Below, piece by piece: positions 34,740-43,804 of a stretch of DNA of 64,000 bases; within the stretch, counting starts at the first letter, position 1; each line of letters starts with the position of its first letter. A program made the translations under genes and the position numbers. The notes under the pieces were generated by a model. That model saw only the letters and a program-made list of their open reading frames with translations. It was not told the DNA's origin and did no database searches. Origin of the DNA: Rhizobium jaguaris (GTDB lineage Bacteria; Pseudomonadota; Alphaproteobacteria; Rhizobiales; Rhizobiaceae); the NCBI RefSeq assembly GCF_003627755.1, contig NZ_CP032695.1:1984001-2048000 (forward strand). The letters are read 5' to 3'.

Positions 34740-36257
34740 TCAAAGATCATGACCGGAGTAGGAACAATTGAACGACTTGTTGCAGAGCGGGAAGTCGGCA
34801 ACGATGTTGCCTTCGATCGCCGCTTCCAGCAGCGGCCACTGAAACCAGGATGGATCGCGCAGATGGCAGCGGTCAATCCTGCCCCCCGGCGCAAGCCGCA
34901 ACCAGACCAGTATGTCACCGCGAAAACCCTCGACGAGCGCTATGCCTTCCCGACGGTCGTCAACGGTAGGGATCGCGTTGAAGATCGGTCCGATTGGAAG
35001 GTGGTCGAGTATCTGCTCGACAAGCGATAGGCTCTGCTCCACCTCGCGAATCCGGATCCAGACGCGAGCGTTGACATCGCCGTCGTTGAGTACCGGAACG
35101 TCGAATGCCAGGCTATCATAAGGCGGGTAGCGCAAGACCTGCCGGGCGTCGAAACCGCGTCCGGAGGCCCGCCCGACGTAGCCGCCTGCCCCATATTCGC
35201 GTGCCAGTTCAGCGCGCAGCCTGCCTGTGCCGACCGTCCTGTCCTGCAGCGAGGTGGTGTTGTCGTAGAGCTCGACCAGAGGCGGAAATCGGCGGCGGAT
35301 TTCAGCGAGCAGGCTTCGCAAACCGGCCGCTCCATCGTCGTTCAGATCGCTGGCGACGCCGCCGGGTACGATACGGTCGCGCATGAGACGGTGACCGAAG
35401 GCGGCATTGGACGCGCGCAACACGCGCTCGCGCAACACGCCGCAATGAGCCAGCATCAGCGGGAACGCCGCGTCGTTGCAGATGGCGCCGATGTCGCCAA
35501 CATGGTTCGCGAGCCGTTCCAATTCCGCCATCAAAGCGCGCAGCCAGATCGCCCGCGGCGGAACGACGAGCCCAACTGCGGCCTCAACGGCCTGCGCAAA
35601 GGCATAGGCGTAGGAGACCGTACTGTCGCCGGACACTCTCCCGGCGAGCTGCGCTCCGCGGCTCAGATCCGCGCCTGCCATCAGCGCCTCGGTCCCCTTG
35701 TGGACATAGCCGAGCCGCTCCTCGAGGCGGACGACCGTCTCGCCATTGGCTGTAAAGCGGAAATGTCCCGGCTCGATGATGCCGGCATGGACCGGGCCGA
35801 CAGGGATCTGGTGCACGCCTTCGCCCTCGGCACGCAAAAAGGCATAGGGACTAACTTCTGGCAACGCACTCCCGCGTTCTCCTAAGGGGTGGCGCAAATC
35901 CCAGCGGCCGTGATCGAGCCACGGCCGGCTGTCCGGCAAGTCCTGGGGTTCGAGCCCGGTCAGATCGCGGATTGCCCGCTCCAGCCGCAGCGCCGGCGGA
36001 TGCGATTGCGCGACGGAAGGATAGCCGGCGCTGTCCAGCCCTTCCAGGCTGAGGGCGCCGATCGTGCCGGCCGGTTCATCCAGCAAGGCCATATGAACCG
36101 CGCTTCCCTCGCCCCAAAGACCGAGTAGGACCAGGCCTCCTTCGGACAACGCCCGCATCGCCGATGTCCATAAATCCGCATCAGCGATGGCGCGCGGCCA
36201 CGGAGCGTGGTGCGGGACGGAACGGCCTTTCTCGAGGATATAACTGAGCGTCGACAT
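34740..36257 (-). CDS. Hydrogenase-4-like large subunit without the N-terminal NiFe cysteines
   Basis: 505-residue protein combining a NuoC-like N-terminal part (residues about 1-130) and a NuoD/hydrogenase large subunit domain (IPVGPVHAGIIEPGHFRF onward), as in HycE and HyfG. In real group 4 hydrogenases the NiFe site needs RVCGIC-type and DPCxxC cysteines. Here the first reads RVSGDS (207-212), with both cysteines changed to serine, and the end reads FPLCNKSFNCSYSGHD, which has cysteines but not in the DPCxxC pattern. It is therefore probably not a hydrogenase but part of an energy-converting hydrogenase-related (Ehr) complex that keeps the complex I-like fold. Confidence 0.88.
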   Translation of the reverse strand: MSTLSYILEKGRSVPHHAPWPRAIADADLWTSAMRALSEGGLVLLGLWGEGSAVHMALLDEPAGTIGALSLEGLDSAGYPSVAQSHPPALRLERAIRDLTGLEPQDLPDSRPWLDHGRWDLRHPLGERGSALPEVSPYAFLRAEGEGVHQIPVGPVHAGIIEPGHFRFTANGETVVRLEERLGYVHKGTEALMAGADLSRGAQLAGRVSGDSTVSYAYAFAQAVEAAVGLVVPPRAIWLRALMAELERLANHVGDIGAICNDAAFPLMLAHCGVLRERVLRASNAAFGHRLMRDRIVPGGVASDLNDDGAAGLRSLLAEIRRRFPPLVELYDNTTSLQDRTVGTGRLRAELAREYGAGGYVGRASGRGFDARQVLRYPPYDSLAFDVPVLNDGDVNARVWIRIREVEQSLSLVEQILDHLPIGPIFNAIPTVDDRREGIALVEGFRGDILVWLRLAPGGRIDRCHLRDPSWFQWPLLEAAIEGNIVADFPLCNKSFNCSYSGHDL

Positions 36258-36269
36258 CTCTCCCCCGCA

Positions 36270-37733
36270 TCATCGAAGAAGGTTGGCGATATGCTGGAAC
36301 CAGGCCACCAGCTGTGACGGCAGATAGACGCCAGCGATGAGCACCAGCGCAAGATGAGCATACATCGGCACATAGGATGCCTCGGCGGGCGCAGTATTGC
36401 CGCGTGGCTGCCCGAATACGGCCCCCGTCAGCCGCAACAACAAAGCACCGAACGCGACCAGCAATCCGAAGACGAGCGGAATGGCAAGCAGCGGCTGCTT
36501 GGCAAAAGCTGAGCTGACGATCAGGAACTCGCTCATGAATATTCCCGCCGGAGGCAGGCCGGCGATAGCGATGACGCCGGTCAGCAGGCCCCAGCCGAGC
36601 CCCGGATGCGTTTCCGTCAAGCCGCGGATGGCGGAGAGCCTTTGTGTTCCCTTGACCTGAGCAATATGGCCGACCGCGAAGAAGATCGCTGATTTGGTCA
36701 GCGAATGCATGACCATATGCAATAGTCCGGCGAAATTGGCGAGCGGTCCGCCGAGGCCGAAGGCAAAGACGATAATGCCCATATGCTCGATTGAAGAATA
36801 GGCGAACAGGCGTTTGATATCGCGGCGGCGGTAGAGCATGAAGGCCGCGAAAATCAGCGAGGCAAGCCCCATCGTCATCATCAGCGGTCCGGGCGCAAGA
36901 GCTTCGGGATTGGCCGACAGCAGCATCTTGAACCGCAAGACCGCATAGAGCGCGACATTCAGGAGCAAGCCGGACAGAACCGCCGAAATCGGCGTCGGCC
37001 CCTCGGCATGGGCGTCCGGCAGCCAGGCATGCAGTGGCGCGAGACCGACCTTGGTGCCATAGCCAAGCAGCAGAAAGACGAAGGCGACGTTGAGAAGCGC
37101 TGGATCGAAAACCGAGGCGTGATCGATCAGGATAGTCCAGACCATGGCATCATAGCCCTCGCCGACAACCGGCTGCGCCGCGAGGTAGATGAGAATGGTG
37201 CCGAAGAGCGCAAACGCGATGCCGACGCTGCCCAGAATGAAATATTTCCAGGCAGCCTCCAGTGCTTCATGGGTGCGGTAGATGCCGACCATCAATACGG
37301 TGGTGAGCGTCGCAAGCTCGACGGCAACCCACATCAGACCGATATTGTTCGACACAAATGCGAGATTCATACCGAACATCATGATCTGATACATGGCGTG
37401 GTAGAAACGAAGGTTCGCAGGCGTCAGCCGGCCGGTTTCCAATTCATGCGCGATGTAGGTGGCGCTGAATATGCTGGTGGTAAAGCCCACGAAACTGTTG
37501 AGGACGATGAAGACGATATTGAGATCGTCGACAAGCAAATATTGTCCCGGTGTCGGCCGCGCGGTGACGAACAGGGAGAGAGCGGCGAGCAAGGTCAGCA
37601 GGCTTGCGAATACGTTCAGCCGCGCCGTCATCCGATAGCCGGGCAAAAGCGCCAGGAGTACGGCCGCAGCGACCGGTATCACGAGGACGGCGGTCACCGC
37701 ATCGAAGGCCAAGACGGAGGAGAACGCGTTCAT
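36270..37733 (-). CDS. hyfF: Hydrogenase-4 component F-like proton-translocating subunit
   Basis: Antiporter-like membrane subunit (NuoL/M/N-MrpD family), 487 residues with about 14 hydrophobic helices. It shows the pump features: the helix-5 glutamate region (MWVAVELATLTTVLMV), the charged loop with LGYGTKVGLAPLHAWLPDAHAEGPTPISAVLSG, and RDIKRLFAYSSIEHMGIIVFA. It should conduct or pump protons (or sodium) as part of the membrane arm. It lies between the hyfE-like gene (upstream, 4-base overlap) and the large subunit gene. Confidence 0.92.
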   Translation of the reverse strand: MNAFSSVLAFDAVTAVLVIPVAAAVLLALLPGYRMTARLNVFASLLTLLAALSLFVTARPTPGQYLLVDDLNIVFIVLNSFVGFTTSIFSATYIAHELETGRLTPANLRFYHAMYQIMMFGMNLAFVSNNIGLMWVAVELATLTTVLMVGIYRTHEALEAAWKYFILGSVGIAFALFGTILIYLAAQPVVGEGYDAMVWTILIDHASVFDPALLNVAFVFLLLGYGTKVGLAPLHAWLPDAHAEGPTPISAVLSGLLLNVALYAVLRFKMLLSANPEALAPGPLMMTMGLASLIFAAFMLYRRRDIKRLFAYSSIEHMGIIVFAFGLGGPLANFAGLLHMVMHSLTKSAIFFAVGHIAQVKGTQRLSAIRGLTETHPGLGWGLLTGVIAIAGLPPAGIFMSEFLIVSSAFAKQPLLAIPLVFGLLVAFGALLLRLTGAVFGQPRGNTAPAEASYVPMYAHLALVLIAGVYLPSQLVAWFQHIANLLR

Positions 37734-38395
37734 GTCCGCCGTCTCCCCTTGAAATCATCAAGCGCCCGGACGTCGACCGTATCGAAGCGTTCGCGGATGC
37801 GAAACAGAAAGACGCCGATGACAATGAAGGCGATCAGGATCGAGAAGGCGACGCTGATCTCGACGACCAGTGGCATGCCCTTGGCGCCGGTTGCCGCAAG
37901 CACCAGCCCGTTCTCAAGCGACATGAAGCCCACGACTTGGCTGACGGCGTTGCGGCGCGTCACCATGATGAGCAACCCCAGCAGCAAGACCGACAAGGCG
38001 AAAGCGAGGTCCTCCCGCGCCAAAGGATCGGCCCCCGGCGTTACCCGAAGCATCACCACCGTCGCCAAAGCGACAAGGCCGATGCCGGCGAGCATCGTGG
38101 GGCCGATGCCGACGACGGTCTCGATCTCGCGGTGGATGCCGAGCTGGCGGATCATGCGATGGAGCACCACGGGGATGACCATGGCCTTGAAGACGAGGGC
38201 GATTGCCGCCGTGACATAGAGATGCGGGGCATCGTGGACGAAAGCCTGCCAGGCTACCGACAGGGTCAATATCAAGGAGTGCAACGCGAAGACGTTGAGC
38301 AGTGCGTAGAGACGATCCTGATAGAGCATCATCATGCTGACCAGGACCAGGCCGCCGGCGAGCATATGGGCGATGTCGAAGACCGGTCCGTTCAT
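37730..38395 (-). CDS. hyfE: Hydrogenase-4 component E-like membrane subunit
   Basis: HyfE-type membrane subunit, 221 residues from MNGPVFDIAHML, with six to seven hydrophobic helices. The C-terminal part (ENGLVLAATGAKGMPLVVEISVAF) resembles the NuoK helix bearing the conserved glutamates. The reading frame extends 71 codons further upstream into hyfC, which is not coding in that frame. Its stop overlaps the hyfF start. Confidence 0.9.
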   Translation of the reverse strand: MNGPVFDIAHMLAGGLVLVSMMMLYQDRLYALLNVFALHSLILTLSVAWQAFVHDAPHLYVTAAIALVFKAMVIPVVLHRMIRQLGIHREIETVVGIGPTMLAGIGLVALATVVMLRVTPGADPLAREDLAFALSVLLLGLLIMVTRRNAVSQVVGFMSLENGLVLAATGAKGMPLVVEISVAFSILIAFIVIGVFLFRIRERFDTVDVRALDDFKGRRRT

Positions 38396-39351
38396 CACAG
38401 GCTCCTCGAAACGAATCGCAGCAGGGTCGCGAGCAGACCAAGCATGAGCGCCGCGCCCAGGAATTCGGGTACTCGGAAGACCCGCATCTTGGCGGTCGCG
38501 GTCTCGAACAGCGCAAGCAGAGCGCCGCCGATCGCAAGCTTGGCGAGATAAGCAAATATGCCCACCAGATAGGCAACAAGACCCTCTCCCTCCACGGCAA
38601 GTTTCCACGGAACGAACATGCAGGCGATCAGGGACATGTAGAGCAGGAGCTTCAGGGATGCGGCCAGTTCGATCATCGCTAGGTGCCGTCCGGAATATTC
38701 GAGCACCATGGCTTCATGCACCATGGTCAACTCCAAATGAGTTGCTGGATTGTCGACCGGGATACGGGCGTTTTCGGCGATCGCGACCATCACGAGGGCG
38801 ATCAAGGCGATTGCCAGCGAGACGCGCAGCCCCACTTGCGGGGAGGTCATGAAAGTGGCGATGGTCGAAAGCTGGGTCGAACCCGCTATGAGGGCCAGCG
38901 TGAAGATGATCAGCAGCATGGACGGCTCGGCCAGCGTCGCGATCATCGCTTCGCGGCTCGATCCGATACCGCCGAAACTGGTACCGACGTCCATGCCGGC
39001 AAGCGCCAGAAAGAAACGCGCGCTGCCAAGCAATGCAATGATAGCGATCAGATCCGCTGTCCAGCTGAAAATCAGGCCGGTTGCGAAAGTCGGGGTGATA
39101 GCGGCTGCGACCCAGGTCACGGCGAAGATCAGATAGGGCGTTACCCTGAACAACCATGACGCGTTCTCGGCCAGCACCACTTCCTTGCGCAGGAGCCGCA
39201 GGATGTCGCGGTAGGGCTGGATCATGGACGGCCCCCGCCGACGCAGCAATCGCGCCTTGATCAGACGGATGAAACCGGTCAGCAGCGGCGCAAGCAGCAC
39301 GACGAGCGCCATCTGAAAAGCCTGGATGAAAAGAGCGGAGATCACGACCAT
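38395..39351 (-). CDS. hyfC: Hydrogenase-4 component C-like (NuoH-type) subunit
   Basis: NuoH/HycD-type membrane anchor, 318 residues from MVVISALFIQAFQ, about eight helices. Motifs are RRGPSMIQPYRDILRLLRKE near the N terminus (family: GRxGPxxxQPxxDxxKLxxKE) and the acidic loops ENARIPVDNPATHLELTMVHEAM that connect the peripheral and membrane arms in complex I. It overlaps the hyfB gene by ten bases, so I start it at 39351 rather than at the longer frame. Confidence 0.91.
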   Translation of the reverse strand: MVVISALFIQAFQMALVVLLAPLLTGFIRLIKARLLRRRGPSMIQPYRDILRLLRKEVVLAENASWLFRVTPYLIFAVTWVAAAITPTFATGLIFSWTADLIAIIALLGSARFFLALAGMDVGTSFGGIGSSREAMIATLAEPSMLLIIFTLALIAGSTQLSTIATFMTSPQVGLRVSLAIALIALVMVAIAENARIPVDNPATHLELTMVHEAMVLEYSGRHLAMIELAASLKLLLYMSLIACMFVPWKLAVEGEGLVAYLVGIFAYLAKLAIGGALLALFETATAKMRVFRVPEFLGAALMLGLLATLLRFVSRSL

Positions 39352-41363
39352 AGCGCCAGCACCAACAGCAGGAAAACGAGCGCGAGGAAAACCAGGCTTA
39401 GATAGCGCCGGATCGTCAGGAATTGCAGATGGTTGAGCTTTTCGGCAGCGAAACCGACGGCGCCGACGATCGGCAGGTAGAGCCGCTCCCAAATGAGATC
39501 ATGTGTCTCGACGACAAAATGTGCCGGTCGGAGATCACCGGGCGCCGGCATGTCGACCTCCTCACGGGCGCGGAAAGCCAGCGTTCCGAAAACACGCCGT
39601 ACGGGCTGGGCGAAGCTGCCCGCGGTATATTGTGTTGCCGGGCTGCTCTGTGGAAAGCCGCAATCCCACGCGGGTGCCCGGCGCAGCCCCCGCGAGGCAA
39701 AGCGGTGGATGAGATAGGCGGTCAGCGACGCCGAGAAGAGGGTGAACAGGAATACCAGAAGACCGTTATAGGAACTGCGGCTTTCTACAATCGGCACGAT
39801 CGACAGCCACGGAATATCCGTCTGTACGGGCATCCGGTCTCCGATCAACGACAATGTTACGGGCGCAAGCCCATCGATGACGATCCCGGGCAGGATGCCC
39901 GCGAAAAGACACAGCGCGGCTAGCACAGACATGGCCGCGAGCGAGAAGCGATCGACCTCCGCCGCCTGTTCGGCCACAGTCGTACGAGGACGGCCGAGGA
40001 AGGTGACGCCGAATGCCTTGACGAAACAGGCAGCGGCAAGGGCAGCCGATAAAGCCAGCATGCCGCCCACTGCAGGCACGAGAATCTTCAAGCCCCATTG
40101 CGGCACCGTGGGGCTTTGCAGGATGGCTTGGAACGCCAGCCACTCGGAAACGAAGCCGTTGAATGGCGGCAGGGCCGAGATCGCGACGCAGCCGACGAGG
40201 AAAAAGACACTGGTGACCGGCATGCGATGGATCAGGCCGCCGAGCTTGTCCATGTTCCGCTCACCCGTCGCCGTTAGCACCGCGCCAGCGCCGAAGAAGA
40301 GCAGGCTCTTGAAAAAGGAATGGTTGAGGACATGGAAGAGCGCGGCCGTCAGCGCCAATGCCGCCGCCAGCCCCATATTGTTCGCCTTGAAGGCGAGCGC
40401 CAGCCCGAGGCTGACGAAGATCACTCCGATATTTTCGATGGTGCTGTAGGCGAGCAACCGTTTCAGATCGCTCTCCATCAGCGCCTGCAGGATGCCGAGG
40501 ACAGCGGTTGCGCTGCCGATGATCAGCACGACGATACCCGACCACCAGCTCGGCATGCCGAGCAGGTCGAAGGCCACCCGGATGAAGCCATAGACCGCGA
40601 CCTTGGTCATGACGCCGCTCATCAGCGCGGAAACATGGCTTGGGGCGGCCGGATGCGCCAGCGGCAACCAGACATGCAACGGCACGAGACCAGCCTTGGA
40701 ACCGGCGCCGAGCAGCAGCAGGATGAGTGCGAGACCGGCCACGAATGGCGGAGGGGCGGATACCCGCATGGCTGTGAAGCTATAATCGCCGGCAGATCCT
40801 GCAAGCAGGCCGAAGGCGAGCAACAGGGCCAGCGTGCCGAAGCTTGCCATGACGATGTAGACGTAGCCCGCCCTTCGATTGTCGGCATCGCGATGGTGGG
40901 CCATCACCAACGCCCAGGAAGCGAGCGACATGAACTCCCAGGAAATGAGGAAGGTGAAGGCATCGTCCGCCAGGATCACCAGGTTCATACCGGCAAGGAA
41001 GGCGGGAAAGAACGGCAGCACGCGATGCGGCGCGTGTTCATGACGGCCGTATCCAAGGCCATAGAGAGCCGAAAGGACACCGCCGAGATTGACGACCATC
41101 AGGAAAAAGGCCGCAAGCGCATCGAGCCGGAAATGGCTTCCGAGCCACGGCAGACCGAAGGGAAGAACCAGCCCGGACGCTTCGGCGGAAGGAAGTCCCG
41201 CGACGAGATATGCAAGCGCGATTACAAAGGCGATGGCAGAGAAAACCAGGCTCGCGCCGTAGACAACCTGCATTGATCGCGTCGAACGGATCAGCGGCAC
41301 CGCCAGAACCCCCGTCCCAAGCAATGCCGCCACGCATAACAACAAGACGGAAACCGGCGTCAC
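39342..41363 (-). CDS. hyfB: Hydrogenase-4 component B-like proton-translocating subunit
   Basis: Large antiporter-like subunit (NuoL/HyfB/HycC), 673 residues with about 16 helices. It has the AFTFLISWEFMSLASWALVMAHH helix with a glutamate, the LGAGSKAGLVPLHVWLPLAHPAAPSHVSALMSG loop, and SDLKRLLAYSTIENIGVIFVS. It begins with GTG overlapping the stop of the XRE regulator (GTGA). With hyfF it provides the ion-moving part of the complex. Confidence 0.92.
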   Translation of the reverse strand: MTPVSVLLLCVAALLGTGVLAVPLIRSTRSMQVVYGASLVFSAIAFVIALAYLVAGLPSAEASGLVLPFGLPWLGSHFRLDALAAFFLMVVNLGGVLSALYGLGYGRHEHAPHRVLPFFPAFLAGMNLVILADDAFTFLISWEFMSLASWALVMAHHRDADNRRAGYVYIVMASFGTLALLLAFGLLAGSAGDYSFTAMRVSAPPPFVAGLALILLLLGAGSKAGLVPLHVWLPLAHPAAPSHVSALMSGVMTKVAVYGFIRVAFDLLGMPSWWSGIVVLIIGSATAVLGILQALMESDLKRLLAYSTIENIGVIFVSLGLALAFKANNMGLAAALALTAALFHVLNHSFFKSLLFFGAGAVLTATGERNMDKLGGLIHRMPVTSVFFLVGCVAISALPPFNGFVSEWLAFQAILQSPTVPQWGLKILVPAVGGMLALSAALAAACFVKAFGVTFLGRPRTTVAEQAAEVDRFSLAAMSVLAALCLFAGILPGIVIDGLAPVTLSLIGDRMPVQTDIPWLSIVPIVESRSSYNGLLVFLFTLFSASLTAYLIHRFASRGLRRAPAWDCGFPQSSPATQYTAGSFAQPVRRVFGTLAFRAREEVDMPAPGDLRPAHFVVETHDLIWERLYLPIVGAVGFAAEKLNHLQFLTIRRYLSLVFLALVFLLLVLALWS

Positions 41364-41671
41364 GATTGCCCCCTCGCTGCGGGCGGCGCAGATGATTCGA
41401 CCGCACCGCTCCCGGAGGGCTTCAATTTCGACTTGAGCCTGACCCCTCGCCCGCCGTCCACACTTGTCGCGCCTTCGTTGATCACCTCCACGCCGGCAAC
41501 ATCAAGTGCAGCCAGGAGACGCATCAAAGAGTCGACATTGCCGCGCACCACATCGGCGCTCGCCTCCATTCGCTGGATTGTCGGAACAGAAATTCCCGCC
41601 AATTCGGCCAGCTGGCGCTGGTCGATACCGAGAAGGGCCCGGGCGGCCCGCATCTGAGCGGCAGTAATCAC
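41360..41671 (-). CDS. XRE-family helix-turn-helix regulator
   Basis: A 103-residue protein with a Cro/CI-type HTH in its first half (RAARALLGIDQRQLAELAGISVPTIQRMEAS), the VAGVEVINEG ending typical of short XRE regulators, and a basic, disordered C-terminal tail. The start is GTG. It is the first gene of the hyf-like operon and is translationally coupled to hyfB, so it most likely controls that operon. Confidence 0.82.
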   Translation of the reverse strand: MITAAQMRAARALLGIDQRQLAELAGISVPTIQRMEASADVVRGNVDSLMRLLAALDVAGVEVINEGATSVDGGRGVRLKSKLKPSGSGAVESSAPPAARGQS

Positions 41672-42046
41672 GATTCAACCATCGCTTATCTTGCACAGAC
41701 ACTGATAATTAACGTCTATGATGTGCCTATTGATGTCTAAAATCAAGATTCTGATGTATCAGCATCTTCCTGAGGCGAATCGTCACTTGTTAAGATGCGA
41801 TGCCAGGGAGTAAGTTTGAAATTATTTGATCCACCAAGGAGTCATTCGTGGCCGACGAGAGCGCCACAGGAGTTAGCCGTTATCGCTCAGGATGACGAAC
41901 CGGCCCGCTCAAGCGCCTGCAAACGAAAGCTCCTCCGATATCGAACCAATGAAATTTTCCCGCAAGGCAACAGATAAAAGCACCTAAATCCAAAGTCCCT
42001 CCCCTCTCGGCAATCCCCACGCCGCCACGCCAGTAGCTCACACCAC
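41672..42046. other. Divergent promoter region between the XRE-hyf operon and DUF1275
   Basis: No gene found. The part next to the regulator (41700-41770) is AT-rich and has three GATGT repeats (41720, 41732 and 41753) and the palindrome CTGATGTATCAG (41751-41762), which could be binding sites for the XRE protein. The right half is ordinary GC-rich sequence without a supported feature. Confidence 0.4.
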
Positions 42047-42784
42047 ATGCTCGTAAGACAGGGTTCTCACCGTAACGAAAAGATCGATCGTGGTCTTGCC
42101 GCTTCGCTTGCCGCGATCGCCGGCGCGCTAAACGCTTCGGCCTTCTATTCCGTCGGCTTTTTCTCCGCCAACATGACCGGCAATGTATCCACGCTGTCCG
42201 ATCATCTCGCCATCGGCCAAGGGCTCTCCGCTCTGTTCTACGGCGGGATCGTGGTGGCATTCGTGCTTGGCGCGGCAGTGTCGACACTGATCGTCAACGA
42301 GGGACGTCGCCGCAACGTCCACGCCATTTACGCCTACAGCATTCTGACCGAAGCGGCTTTGCTTGCCCTTCTCGGTTGCGCAGATCTCTGGCTGCTGGCC
42401 AGCTGGCGCGTGCCGGTTCTCGTTCCGGGCCTTGCTTTCCTGATGGGCGTGCAGAATGCTGTTGTCACTCGCATCTCGGACGCTCGTGTGCGTACCACGC
42501 ATGTGTCGGGGATGGCCACCGATCTCGGCATCGAGCTCGCGATCGCCTTCGACATTTTATGCGGACGCGAGCCCAAAACCGAGGCTCGGCACAATCTGAC
42601 CAAGCTCCGGCTGCATCTCTACACGATTGCTGCCTTCTTGATCGGCGGCATTCTGGGCGTCGTCATCTACCGGGCCGTCGGCGGATACCTTCTCATTATG
42701 GCCGCGGTATTGCTGATGATGATCGCGCTGGACGCAATTCGGCGCGCGAAAAGGACGCTGTCCGCTCTGGGTACCGCCTCGTAG
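42047..42784 (+). CDS. DUF1275 (YoaK) family membrane protein
   Basis: Integral membrane protein of 245 residues with six to seven hydrophobic segments and the YoaK/DUF1275 pattern: ALNASAFYSVGFFSANMTGNVS near the N terminus, PGLAFLMGVQNAVVTRISDARVRTTHVSGMATDLGIELA in the middle. The function is not established; transport has been suggested for relatives. No good ribosome binding site precedes the ATG. It is monocistronic. Confidence 0.87.
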   Translation: MLVRQGSHRNEKIDRGLAASLAAIAGALNASAFYSVGFFSANMTGNVSTLSDHLAIGQGLSALFYGGIVVAFVLGAAVSTLIVNEGRRRNVHAIYAYSILTEAALLALLGCADLWLLASWRVPVLVPGLAFLMGVQNAVVTRISDARVRTTHVSGMATDLGIELAIAFDILCGREPKTEARHNLTKLRLHLYTIAAFLIGGILGVVIYRAVGGYLLIMAAVLLMMIALDAIRRAKRTLSALGTAS

Positions 42785-43024
42785 AACATGAGCCGGTGAT
42801 TCCGCTAGCGGCGCCCCTTCAATGCTTTATAGCGAAGTCCTGATTTCCCCCTCGCTCATCGCCCGCTCTGTTCAGATTTCGAAATTGTGTATTTCGCTTT
42901 GAGGCCGCGATAGTTCTTGCGCCTTCGTCGCACAAACGGCGATAGTGTTGGCTAACCTCTCGGATAAACCTGACGATTGAGGCGCACGCTGCTGGCATTT
43001 GCGACTTGAAGGTGAAACCAGAAA

Positions 43025-43795
43025 ATGACGAGACCCGTGATCGGCGTAATTGGGAACACCCGCCTTGTGGAGAGCCAATATTCCGCCCAGCTCGTCGGAG
43101 AAAACAATCTCCGCGCCATAGCCGAGGTTGCCGGCGCATTACCGCTGATGTTTGCCGGCAATCCGAAACTCACCAACATTCCGGATTTGCTGGCGATCGT
43201 CGACGGCGTGCTCCTGACGGGTGCAAGGGCCAATGTACATCCGAGTCGATTCAACACCGCGCCGGACCCCAAACATGAACCCTATGACCAGGAGCGCGAC
43301 GCCTTGGCATTGCCATTGATCGAGGCTTGCGTTGCGCTTGGCCTGCCTGTCTTCGGAATATGCCGCGGTTTTCAGGAAATGAACGTCGCGGCCGGCGGGT
43401 CGCTGCATCCCGAAATTCGGGAATTGCCGGGACGCATGAACCATCGGATGCCCCGCCTGGAGAATGGCGAAATCCACCCCGATCCCGAGGTGGTTTTTGC
43501 CGATCGCCACGATGTCCGGCTTGTCCCGGACGGAACGTTCGCGCGCATTTTTGGCCGGGACGTGATCCGGGTAAACTCCCTTCACGGGCAAGGCATTCTG
43601 GAGCTCGGCGAGAGGGTCGTCGCGGAGGGTGTTGCTGAGGATGGTACGATCGAGGCGATCCGGTTCCGGGACGCCCCGGGTTTTGCGCTCGGCGTGCAAT
43701 GGCATGCGGAATACGATCCCCAAAGCAATCCCGTGAACCGTGCCTTGTTCCAGACCTTCGGCGACGCGGTAAGAAGGCATCGGGAAAGCCGGTAA
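43025..43795 (+). CDS. puuD: Gamma-glutamyl-gamma-aminobutyrate hydrolase (PuuD-like, class I GATase fold)
   Basis: Class I glutamine amidotransferase-like hydrolase of the peptidase C26 family, 256 residues. The catalytic triad is Cys113 (FGICRGFQEMN), His227 and Glu229 (QWHAEYDP). VDGVLLTGARANVHPSRF is the PuuD-type loop. PuuD cleaves gamma-glutamyl-GABA in the putrescine pathway. No other puu gene is nearby, so the exact substrate may be another gamma-glutamyl amide. AAGGTGA precedes the ATG. Confidence 0.88.
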   Translation: MTRPVIGVIGNTRLVESQYSAQLVGENNLRAIAEVAGALPLMFAGNPKLTNIPDLLAIVDGVLLTGARANVHPSRFNTAPDPKHEPYDQERDALALPLIEACVALGLPVFGICRGFQEMNVAAGGSLHPEIRELPGRMNHRMPRLENGEIHPDPEVVFADRHDVRLVPDGTFARIFGRDVIRVNSLHGQGILELGERVVAEGVAEDGTIEAIRFRDAPGFALGVQWHAEYDPQSNPVNRALFQTFGDAVRRHRESR

Positions 43796-43804
43796 GCAAA
43801 AGCT

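Noticed and set aside
34194..41363. A functional hydrogen-evolving hydrogenase 4
   Set aside because: The N-terminal NiFe cysteine pair is missing and no maturation genes are nearby.
43025..43795. Full putrescine (puu) operon
   Set aside because: Only the PuuD-like hydrolase is present; no puuA, puuB or puuC lies nearby.
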